Of a stretch of 9,271 bases of DNA, positions 1 to 5,524 are shown in pieces. Location: NCBI GenBank assembly GCA_003158835.1, contig PMLI01000080.1:1-9271 (forward strand). The letters run 5' to 3'. Numbering within the stretch: position 1 is the stretch's first letter; every line of letters starts with the position of its first letter. The stretch is from Acidimicrobiaceae bacterium (GTDB lineage Bacteria > Actinomycetota > Acidimicrobiia > Acidimicrobiales > Palsa-688). A model generated the notes under the pieces. The model was not told the DNA's origin and ran no database searches. It worked only from the letters and a program-made list of their open reading frames with translations. A program made the translations under genes and the position numbers.

Positions 1-1
1 G

Positions 2-562
2 CTCTCTTTTAAGTTAAGAGAACATGTCGAGGTGCTCAGGGCGATCTACTCCATACCTGGTGACGACATGGTCGGCAAGCGGGTGCATGCCCGGGTGGAC
101 TCAAAGACGGCCAAGTTCTATTTCAAGGGCCAGCTGGTAAAGCTCCACCCGCGCCAGGCCCCCGGCGGGCGCTCGACCGACCCGGCCGACCTGCCCTCTG
201 AGCGGACTGCCTATGCCATGCGCGACATCAACCACCTGGTGGCCCTCGGGCGCGAAAAAGGCGATGCCATAGGCGCCTACCTCGAAGCCCTCATGGCTGG
301 CCCTCTCCCGTGGACGAGAATGCGCCAGGCGTACCGGCTGCTCGGCCTGGTGAAGAAGTGGGGCGCCGAGCGGGTGGAGGCAGCCTGTGCCAAGGCGCTC
401 GATGCCGAGGCGGTGAACGTCAACCTGATCGGCCGCATGCTCGAGCGGGCCAAGGAAGCCGAGGGAGCCGGGGCCGCTAAAGACGAGGCGCCCAAGAACA
501 TCGTCGCTGGCCGCTTTGCCCGTGACCCTTCGGAGTTCAAGGCAAAGGGGCAGGCCCGATGA
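2..562 (+). CDS. istA: IS21-family transposase IstA, C-terminal part (5' partial)
   Basis: This is the C-terminal region of the IS21 transposase, the enzyme that cuts and joins the element's ends together with IstB. The reading frame is open to the left edge. The residues REHVEVLRAIYSIPG before the first possible GTG (position 32) already look like IstA, so the gene is cut by the window rather than starting there. What remains is the Mu-transposase-like beta-barrel (around YFKGQLVKLHPR) and the family's GGRSTDPADLPSERTAYAMRD block, followed by a helical tail with PLPWTRMRQAYRLLGLVKKWG. The DDE catalytic residues and the N-terminal helix-turn-helix are off the window. Its stop overlaps the istB start (ATGA at 559-562), which implies translational coupling. 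The first 20 bases are unusually AT-rich compared with the rest, so the extreme edge should be read with care. Confidence 0.9.
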   Translation, partial: LSFKLREHVEVLRAIYSIPGDDMVGKRVHARVDSKTAKFYFKGQLVKLHPRQAPGGRSTDPADLPSERTAYAMRDINHLVALGREKGDAIGAYLEALMAGPLPWTRMRQAYRLLGLVKKWGAERVEAACAKALDAEAVNVNLIGRMLERAKEAEGAGAAKDEAPKNIVAGRFARDPSEFKAKGQAR

Positions 563-1344
563 CCCAGCCCGCCCCATCTGTTCCCCCAGAACTGCGCTCA
601 CTTTTGCGCCGCCTGCGCCTGGGCCAGGTGCTGGACACCCTGCCCGAGCGGGCCGCCCTGGCTAAGTCCTCTTCCATATCGCACCTCGACTTCTTGGCCA
701 TGGTGCTTTCCGACGAGGTGACAAGGCGCGACCGCACCTCGGCGTCGGTGCGCGCCCGCGCCGCCCACCTCGACCCGAAGATGACCCTGGAGCGCTGGGA
801 CGCCTCCGCCGCCGTCAGCTACGACAAGGCGGTGCTGGACGAGCTCGTCAGCTTGCGCTTCGTTGAGGACGCCTACAACGCCTTGGTGCTCGGGCCGGTC
901 GGCGTCGGGAAGACCTTTATCGCCACCGCCCTCGGCCACATAGCCTGCCGGCGGCGGGTACGGGCGCACTTCGAGCGGGCCGACCGGCTCTTCAAACGCC
1001 TGAAGGCGTGCCGGCTGGACGGGACCTACGACGCCGAGGTGCGCAAGCTTGTAGCCACCGAGCTGGTCATTATCGATGACTTCGCTCTCCAGGGGCTCGA
1101 CCAGACAGAAACCGCCGATTTCTATGCCCTTGTCGTCGAGCGCCACCGCCGGGCGTCAACGGTGGTCACCTCCAACCGCGACCCGAGCGAGTGGCTGGTG
1201 GTCATGGCCGACCCGATGCTTGCCCAGTCGGCGATCGACCGCCTGCAAAGCGCCGCGTTCGAGCTCGTCATCGAGGGAGAGTCCTACAGGCGCAAGGAGA
1301 AGCCGTCCCTTGGCTCGCACCCGAGCGATGGGCCACGGTCATGA
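559..1344 (+). CDS. istB: IS21-family helper ATPase IstB
   Basis: This 261-residue AAA+ ATPase of the IstB/DnaC type binds DNA and assists target selection by the transposase. Visible motifs are Walker A GPVGVGKT (residues 112-119), Walker B ELVIIDD (168-174) and a sensor-type stretch TSNRDPSEW (204-212). The N-terminal helical region (about 11-80), with LLRRLRLGQVLDTLPERA, is typical of IstB. Length matches the usual 245-265 residues, so the gene looks complete and intact. The ATG at 559 overlaps the istA stop and follows an AAAGGGG ribosome binding site at about 9 bases. The stop overlaps the next gene, again as ATGA. The family assignment is firm; activity is inferred only from the intact motifs. 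Confidence 0.96.
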   Translation: MTQPAPSVPPELRSLLRRLRLGQVLDTLPERAALAKSSSISHLDFLAMVLSDEVTRRDRTSASVRARAAHLDPKMTLERWDASAAVSYDKAVLDELVSLRFVEDAYNALVLGPVGVGKTFIATALGHIACRRRVRAHFERADRLFKRLKACRLDGTYDAEVRKLVATELVIIDDFALQGLDQTETADFYALVVERHRRASTVVTSNRDPSEWLVVMADPMLAQSAIDRLQSAAFELVIEGESYRRKEKPSLGSHPSDGPRS

Positions 1345-1730
1345 ACGGTCAAGGTACCCATCAACCCGGGAGCCAGCACGCACAGCCGGGGGTTTCGTTA
1401 CGTTACGCAACACCGGGAGAGCCGACTTGTGAGGGGCCAGGCTGCGCCCAGGCCCTGGAGCCGGCCACCACCGGCCGCCCGGCCCGGTTCTGCTCGCCGG
1501 CGTGCCGGGCCCGCTACCACCGGGCTGCCCAACGTGCCCGGGCAGAGCCGGTCAGCGTGGAGGTCGACCTCGGCTCCGCAAGTTCCAGGGGCCGGCCCCC
1601 CGAGCGTGCATGGATGGTCCGGCTGCGCCGGGGGCAGAGGTCAGTCATCGTGACCATTGGCCTGACCCGCGCTGCCGCCGACAGATTGGCTGCCCAGCTG
1701 ACCGACTTGCTCGGTGGCGGCCAGCCCTGA
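1341..1730 (+). CDS. Third ORF of the IS21 element, small zinc-finger-like protein
   Basis: A 129-residue protein starts at the ATG overlapping the istB stop (ATGA at 1341-1344), so it is probably translated by coupling with istB and belongs to the element. I do not recognise a named family. Cysteines at residues 30, 35, 51 and 55 form C-x4-C-x15-C-x3-C (TCEGPGC ... RFCSPACRARYHR), followed by a very basic stretch. This resembles short zinc ribbons with an RFCSxxCRxxxHR ending found in many actinobacterial proteins. The C-terminal half (about 70-129) has predicted strands (VSVEVDL, AWMVRLRR, SVIVTIG) and a helix (TRAAADRLAAQLTDLL). A nucleic-acid-binding accessory role in transposition is an inference. 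An ATG exists upstream in frame at 1191, but it lies inside istB. Confidence 0.75.
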   Translation: MNGQGTHQPGSQHAQPGVSLRYATPGEPTCEGPGCAQALEPATTGRPARFCSPACRARYHRAAQRARAEPVSVEVDLGSASSRGRPPERAWMVRLRRGQRSVIVTIGLTRAAADRLAAQLTDLLGGGQP

Positions 1731-1747
1731 CCAGGGCCACACCTGGT
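1730..1747 (+). terminator. Weak hairpin over the stop of the third IS ORF
   Basis: ACCAGG (1730-1735) and CCTGGT (1742-1747) form a perfect 6-bp stem with a 6-base loop, starting on the last base of the stop codon. There is no T-run after it, so a terminator role is only possible. Confidence 0.25.
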
Positions 1748-1808
1748 GCGCTTGACAGCTACCTATAGGCACCGGGATCATGGTGCTCGACCGGTCGTGC
1801 AAGCCCGA

Positions 1809-1858
1809 GGTGGTCCCATGTTTGTGGCGCCAGGGTGGTCCCATGATGCTGGCGGGCG
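1809..1858 (+). repeat. Tandem imperfect 25-bp repeat at the IS right end
   Basis: GGTGGTCCCATG occurs exactly at 1809-1820 and again at 1834-1845, 25 bases apart. The bases after each copy are also related (TTTGTGGCGCCAG against ATGCTGGCGGGCG). IS21-family ends carry multiple internal repeats thought to bind the transposase, and this pair fits that role. Confidence 0.7.
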
Positions 1859-1900
1859 ACAATACTTGCACTTCTCCACACAGAGAACTGACCACCCTGG
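1830..1900. repeat. Perfect 11-bp inverted repeat at the IS right end
   Basis: CCAGGGTGGTC at 1830-1840 is exactly the reverse complement of GACCACCCTGG at 1890-1900, with 49 bases between. The left arm overlaps the second copy of the 25-bp repeat. So the same motif occurs twice in one direction and once in the other around the candidate IS terminus at 1861. Confidence 0.65.
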
Positions 1901-1943
1901 AGCCGTCGAGGGTCAGACTTGCACTTCTGCACATCGAGAGCTG
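1864..1943 (+). repeat. Direct repeat pair with ACTTGCACTTCT core
   Basis: ACTTGCACTTCT occurs at 1864-1875 and 1917-1928, 53 bases apart. The similarity extends for 27 bases (CCACACAGAGAACTG against GCACATCGAGAGCTG, 11 of 15 identical). The second copy ends at 1943. These may be a second set of transposase-binding repeats of the IS end, or remains of another IS21-type end lying next to it. Confidence 0.6.
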
Positions 1944-2076
1944 CCCTGCCCGGAAGAAGCACTTCATGGACTTCCATCCAGGTGGGGGACGGCTGGAGGG
2001 GTGCCGGCCCAGATCGATGCTGCCGAGTAGGGCGCGGCGCCTTGTCTCGCCTTCAACCCGGCATGGACGTTCGGCT

Positions 2077-2466
2077 CTAGATGCGAATCGAGCCATCGTC
2101 GGCGATGGCCCAGCCAGCGTTGTGCGCCACTTCCCAGACATAGCCGTCCGGGTCGGCAAAGCTTCCTGATGTTCCGCCCCAGTCAGCGATGGCTGCTTTG
2201 CGCACGATCGAACCTCCGGCGCGTTCCGCCTCGGCCAGAACCTCGCTGACCTCCTTGGGTGACCGCACGTTGTAGGCCAGCTCGATGCCCGGCGCGCCAT
2301 GACCTGCCAGGCCAGTCCAAAGCCCGAAAACCATTCCCCCGGCTTGAAAGAAGCAGACCTCGTCGTCGGGCTGCTGAGCGCCGGCCCAACCGAGCGCCTC
2401 GTAGAAGGAGCGAGCGCGACGCAGGTCGGAGACCCCGAGCGTTATGAGACTGATCCGTTGCTCCAC
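2077..2466 (-). CDS. VOC (glyoxalase/bleomycin-resistance fold) family protein
   Basis: A 129-residue single-domain VOC protein. The N-terminal module has ISLITLGVSDLRRARSFYEAL (residues 5-25), the classical first beta-alpha unit. The C-terminal module ends in FADPDGYVWEVAHN (103-116), the usual closing motif with a conserved Glu (112). VOC proteins include glyoxalases, dioxygenases and drug-binding proteins; nothing here tells which. The His often found in the first strand is absent, so metal-dependent catalysis is uncertain. The middle (TGLAGHGAPGIELAYN) is short compared with close relatives as I remember them. The start is uncertain: I chose the GTG at 2466 because it gives the expected N-terminus (VEQRISLITLG). 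The frame is open upstream to 2601, but that part looks non-coding and there is no strong ribosome binding site. The gene is monocistronic, 307 bases from the toroid gene on the same strand. Confidence 0.88.
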   Translation of the reverse strand: MEQRISLITLGVSDLRRARSFYEALGWAGAQQPDDEVCFFQAGGMVFGLWTGLAGHGAPGIELAYNVRSPKEVSEVLAEAERAGGSIVRKAAIADWGGTSGSFADPDGYVWEVAHNAGWAIADDGSIRI

Positions 2467-2773
2467 GACGACCGTTTCTACCACGCGCTGTCGCGCAGGT
2501 GGAGCCGAGCCTGACGTTCGACTTCCAGTTGCCCAGGAGAGCTTCCTCGCGTCGCTATGGGTGGGTGGGGCTCCTCCGCCCCACCGAAGATCTAACGGCA
2601 CTGAGAGGTCGAGCCGAACATCTCGTCTGTCTGCCCTCCGCCCTCCGTGGACGACAGGGCAAAGCCGAGCAGATAACGAGGGTTATCGGCACCTCTGCCC
2701 GGGAGAGTCTGGCTTGCGCTGCGACGCAGAACTAGCGCACATGCCACTTCAGCGCCGAGGCGACCTTCTGCGC
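2467..2773. other. Intergenic region upstream of the VOC gene, with a 16-bp palindrome
   Basis: No gene is supported in these 307 bases. A perfect palindrome GATAAC-GAGG-GTTATC lies at 2672-2687, about 206 bases upstream of the chosen VOC start. A 6-bp stem (TGCGCT 2715-2720, AGCGCA 2734-2739) lies after the toroid gene stop and could be a weak terminator. No clear promoter was recognised. Confidence 0.5.
2672..2687. promoter_or_regulatory. Perfect 6-4-6 palindrome, possible operator
   Basis: GATAACGAGGGTTATC is a perfect inverted repeat with 6-base arms and a 4-base centre, more AT-rich than its surroundings. This size and shape fit a dimeric repressor site. It could act on the VOC gene downstream on the minus strand, but no regulator gene stands next to it. 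Confidence 0.3.
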
Positions 2774-3748
2774 TCATACCAAGGGCAAAAAATGTCGGTC
2801 CACTTCGATGTCAACGACTGTCTTGCCGTTGTACGCGTACCGGTTGGCCCAGCGTCCGTGGTCCTGCTGTTGCTCGAGCCAGCGGAACGAGTTAGCCAGC
2901 CGGGGATCTCTGGCGTGCCCGAGCGCAGCGAGCACCTCGAGGCTCTCGAGTACGTCGGCCACGTAGCCGGAGGGAAACCCCGGCTGGAGCCAGGCCCGTG
3001 ACGGCCGGGCGTCGGCCGAAGGCATCGGGTAGTCGGCCACGGCTGGGTCGTGAGACAAAAGGAAGGTGACGCCTTGGTCGATGGCGTCTTGCACGAGCCA
3101 GCCGCGCCGACGCACAGGGATGCGAGCCAGGCCGCGAAGCTCCTTGACGGCCCCCCACGCGCAAGGCTTCTTGTCGTTTGGTGCGCAGGCGAAGCCCGGT
3201 CCGGTGGTGCCGGAGGGGTGGTAGCGCTCGGCACCGCTGCCGGTTATGGAGCGGGCCGCCCAGTCCACTGCCCGCTGAAGCCGAGGATCATCGAGCCGGC
3301 CGAACCCGATCAGGGCCCGCACCAAGTTGCCGTTGAGGCAGTGGATTGCTCGCGACGGAGGGGGCCGGCCGTTGCCCTTGACGCCCGATGCGCCGAAGCC
3401 ACCCGACACGCACTGTGCGTGGTCGAGCACGTAGTCACACGCTCGTTGGACGCGGTAGTCAGCTGCGTCCGCGCCGAGCTGGTCCAGGAAGATCAGCTGC
3501 CAAACCGTCCCGGTGTACTTGGGGGCGTAGCCGCCACCCGGCTTGGCCCACCACCCTTCAGGGTCCTGGGCCTCCAGTATCGACCGGATGGGGCCGGCGC
3601 CCATCGCCGCCTTTCGAGCCACAACGACTTCGGCGTCGTTGGATGGCCGGTCCAGCAGGTGTTGGAGGGTCGCGGTCCGCGGCGCAGGCGTGTCTTCAGC
3701 TAGCAGCCACGGCAACGGGTCAGCACCCAGATGGTCCTTCCAGGTCAC
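2774..3748 (-). CDS. Conserved protein of unknown function with an alpha/alpha-toroid (terpene cyclase/prenyltransferase-like) fold
   Basis: 324 residues starting at GTG 3748, chosen because GAGGA lies 7 bases upstream (3756-3760). A TTG at 3784 would add 12 residues without a better site. The protein has repeated helix-turn units with Q-x3-G-x-W style motifs: QDPEGWW at 61-67 and WLEQQQDHGRW at 290-300. Between them are SGGFGAS (115-121), CLNGNLVRALIGFG (137-150) and GFACAPNDKKPCAWGAVKEL (185-204). This pattern suggests the alpha/alpha toroid of squalene cyclases and prenyltransferase beta subunits. The DxDD cyclase motif is not visible, so cyclase activity is not supported. There is no signal peptide or membrane segment, so it is probably cytoplasmic. 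From memory, relatives are sometimes labelled NifH; there is no P-loop and no nitrogenase feature here, so that label would be wrong. The true function is unknown. Confidence 0.85.
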   Translation of the reverse strand: MTWKDHLGADPLPWLLAEDTPAPRTATLQHLLDRPSNDAEVVVARKAAMGAGPIRSILEAQDPEGWWAKPGGGYAPKYTGTVWQLIFLDQLGADAADYRVQRACDYVLDHAQCVSGGFGASGVKGNGRPPPSRAIHCLNGNLVRALIGFGRLDDPRLQRAVDWAARSITGSGAERYHPSGTTGPGFACAPNDKKPCAWGAVKELRGLARIPVRRRGWLVQDAIDQGVTFLLSHDPAVADYPMPSADARPSRAWLQPGFPSGYVADVLESLEVLAALGHARDPRLANSFRWLEQQQDHGRWANRYAYNGKTVVDIEVDRHFLPLV

Positions 3749-4165
3749 CGACGCATCCTCGTCCCCTGAGCGCGGTCGGGACAAGGGCCCTTGGCCCCAT
3801 CAGCCGAGCACGCAGCTTTCCTGCGCGACAGGTGCTACCCAGTCCCTACGTCCTCGGCCGAGCCGGATATGGACGAGCCCGCCCCACCTTCTCCCAGCGC
3901 AGATCAGCCGTTATGCGATGCCTCACTGCTCCGCTCCCGGAGACCCGACGCGTGCCGATCGACGGCTCGGGCGTGGACCAAGACATCTGGAGCCGGTAAA
4001 AGTGGCGCCAGATCGTTCGCCCATAACGCCGGGAGACCGACGAAGCGTTATGGCATTGAACCTGGGCAGGGCCCGGCTGGCCCGGCCGACGCCTCGCTCC
4101 TTGCCCCATGCGTGGAGAGATTCCGAGACGAGCTGCCACTGCACAGCGCTCGTCTGGCCGCCTGG
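3749..4165. other. Gene-poor stretch between the toroid gene and the MerR remnant
   Basis: Open frames exist on both strands across these 417 bases, but none has a recognisable domain, a good ribosome binding site or a natural N-terminus. The left edge holds the GAGGA ribosome binding site and presumably the promoter of the toroid gene (minus strand). The only clear structure is the 9-bp inverted repeat at 4021-4053. The region may be degraded coding DNA. Confidence 0.5.
4021..4053. repeat. Perfect 9-bp inverted repeat with 15-base spacer
   Basis: CCATAACGC at 4021-4029 and GCGTTATGG at 4045-4053 are exact reverse complements. There is no T-run on either side and no gene ends here, so it does not look like an ordinary terminator. 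It could be an operator, a recombination site or the remnant of a mobile-element end. Confidence 0.5.
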
Positions 4166-4392
4166 CCTCTTCCCGTGTAGTCGTTTGACGACGAAGTCAG
4201 ACAGGTCCCGTCGGGCCGCGTGCTCGGCCTCCACCCGGAGTAGTCGGCGACCCGGTCGGCCGCCATGCCCGGCTCCACGTCGAGGATGGTCTTGATCTCG
4301 GCGAGCGGGGCCCCAATCTGGCGCAGCGCTGCTATGAGGCGGGCCGCGTCGACCTGGTCGGCTCCGTAGAACCGACAGCTGGCGCAGCGCAT
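4166..4392 (-). pseudogene. MerR-family transcriptional regulator, N-terminally truncated and frameshifted
   Basis: From 4392 downward one frame reads RFYGADQVDAARLIAALRQ, then IGAPLAEIKTILDVEPG, ending at VADY. This is the second half of a MerR winged-helix domain and the start of the dimerisation helix. At about 4235-4239 the family sequence jumps to another frame, VEAEHAARRDLSDFVVKRL (4234-4166), the expected continuation of that helix. The bases TACTCCGGGTGGAG would read Y-x-x-V-E with one base added, so a single-base deletion explains the break. The first helix-turn-helix part is missing or unrecognisable; the bases just upstream give only a faint FRYHE-like trace in a third frame. No effector-binding domain is seen downstream. 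MerR proteins activate stress or drug-response promoters; this copy should not work. Confidence 0.72.
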
Positions 4393-4431
4393 TCGTGGTA
4401 CCTGAAGCCGCCCGGCCTCACTTTAGGGTCA

Positions 4432-4459
4432 CCGTAATTGCCCTTTCAGGCAACCACGG
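4432..4459 (-). terminator. Strand-specific hairpin after the ABC permease
   Basis: On the minus-strand transcript, CCGUGGUUGCC and GGCAAUUACGG pair over 11 bases around a 6-base loop (UGAAAG), using two G-U pairs. Two more pairs (one of them G-U) extend the stem to 4430-4461. On the plus strand the G-U positions become C-A mismatches, so the fold favours the minus transcript. The outer edge lies about 13 bases after the permease stop. No U-run follows, as is common in high-GC actinobacteria. Confidence 0.5.
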
Positions 4460-4474
4460 CGGCCCTTTCGCGCA

Positions 4475-5521
4475 TCACTCCGTGGCGATGGCCGACAGCA
4501 CGTCCAGCTTGGCGGCCCGGCGCGCCGGCCAGGTGGCCGCAACGAGGCCGAGGACGGCGGAGAGCACCAAGAACACCGCCAGGCTGGTCACCGGTACGGC
4601 CGTCGTGTTTAGCTGGAGCGCCAGCACCAGGGCCACGCCCATCCCAGTGCCGACCACGATGCCGAGGACGGCGCCAAAAACCGACAGTATGACCGATTCG
4701 CTGCGCACCATGGCCCGGACCTGGCGCCTTCTCATCCCGACCGCGCGCAGCAAGCCGATCTCGCGGGTACGTTCGAAGACCGAGAGCATGAGGGTGTTCA
4801 CCACCCCGATGAGGGCGATCAACACGGCCAGGGCAAGCAGGGCGTATATCAGGGTGAGGAGCTGGTTCACACTGGACACGGCGGCATTTTCGAACTGCGC
4901 TCGCGTTTGCACCTGCACGGTCGGGTACGGGGCCAGCACTTTTTGCACCTCTGCTTGGACCGCCTGGGGCTGGGCCGCGTTCAACAGGACGGCGCCGGGC
5001 ATGGGATCCTGGTAATGGGACAGGTAAAAACCCTCGCCGACCAAATAACTGCCGATCAGGTCGTTGGCCTTGTAGATGCCGCCTATCGTCATGGTGGACG
5101 CGCCGGTCAGGGCGAACTTTACCGGGACGGTGCCGCCGACGCTCAGGTGGTCGGACTTCGCCGTGTTGGAGTCGATCAGTAGCTCGCCGGCGTCGAGGGC
5201 AGCGCGAGCGTTGCCGGCCGTCATGTTCAGGATCACGGTCCGGGAGATGCCCTCGGTCGACACTCCCTTCATCGACTCGACCGACTGGCGGATCTCGAAC
5301 TGGCCTCCATAGGCGATCAATGAGGCATTGACACCGGGAAGCTCGGTGAGCGTTCGGGCCAGGCCGGGGCTGAACGAACCCGAACCGCTGGCCTTGGCCG
5401 TGATGATCAGGTCGGCCTTAATGGCGTCGTCGACGCTGCTGGTGGCCGAGCCCGACACCGAAGCACCGAACACCGCCATGGCCGACACCAGGGCAATGCC
5501 GATCATGAGGGCAGAGGCAGT
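4475..5521 (-). pseudogene. ABC transporter permease, FtsX/MacB type, C-terminal half after an in-frame TAG
   Basis: This is the second half of a ten-helix FtsX-type permease, in the same frame as the upstream half and separated from it only by TAG at 5522-5524. The first internal ATG (5506) gives 343 residues: helix 7 at 1-17 (MIGIALVSAMAVFG), an extracytoplasmic MacB-like domain (about 18-210), helix 8 (214-240), the cytoplasmic FERTREIGLLRAVGMRRRQV motif (244-263) that couples to the ATPase, helix 9 (272-298) and helix 10 (306-327), then WPARRAAKLDVLSAI. No other stop or shift is seen, so the break looks recent. The ATG at 5506 has no ribosome binding site and lies inside the family's conserved TASALMIG block, so independent translation is unlikely. 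Whether it is a pseudogene, a readthrough product or a sequence error cannot be told from the sequence. Confidence 0.85.
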
Positions 5522-5524
5522 CTA
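5522..5524 (-). other. In-frame amber codon splitting the permease
   Basis: The minus strand reads CGG ACC GCC TAG ACT GCC TCT GCC, giving RTA-stop-TASA. Both flanks match the uninterrupted family block, and the frame is the same on both sides. A single base change, for example TCG to TAG, explains it; serine is the residue I remember at this place in relatives. Confidence 0.85.

Larger units (their letters stand above)
1..1861 (+). mobile_element. IS21-family insertion sequence, right part (left end outside window)
   Basis: The transposase C-terminus, the IstB-type ATPase and a third small ORF lie head to tail with overlapping stop/start codons, the gene order of IS21-family elements. The left end and the DDE catalytic core of the transposase lie outside the window, so no target-site duplication can be checked. 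The right end is placed tentatively at 1861, where the sequence reads GGCGGGCGACA; IS21-family ends finish in CA. Repeats continue to about 1953, so the true end could lie further right. Confidence 0.8.
1731..2076. other. Gene-free zone between the IS21 genes and the VOC gene
   Basis: I see no convincing gene in these 346 bases on either strand; the short open frames have no motifs and no good ribosome binding site. The stretch holds the repeat-rich right end of the IS element (1809-1953). After about 1954 it is plain flanking DNA leading to the 3' end of the VOC gene. A TTGACA at 1752-1757 looks like a -35 box, but no good -10 sits at the right distance. Confidence 0.6.

Noticed and set aside
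1..21. AT-rich TCTCTT...AAGAGA dyad at the left edge as an IS or contig boundary
   Set aside because: The IstA reading frame stays open and family-like just after it, and there is too little sequence to judge.
101..1146. Long antisense open frames opposite istA and istB
   Set aside because: They are compositional shadows in GC-rich DNA: no domain, no ribosome binding site, and they lie wholly over well-supported genes.
1752..1781. TTGACA followed by GATCAT as an outward promoter at the IS end
   Set aside because: The -35 is perfect but the -10 at 18 bases is poor, and no gene follows on the plus strand.
2715..2739. Terminator after the toroid gene
   Set aside because: Only a 6-bp stem with a 13-base loop and no T-run; too weak to list separately.
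4021..4053. Integron attC-like site
   Set aside because: The arms do not match the RYYYAAC/GTTRRRY cores, the whole structure is too short, and there is no integrase or cassette.
3749..4165. Small protein genes in the gene-poor stretch, for example 3791-4180 plus or 3846-4139 minus
   Set aside because: Translations are Pro/Arg/Ser-rich with no motif and no ribosome binding site.
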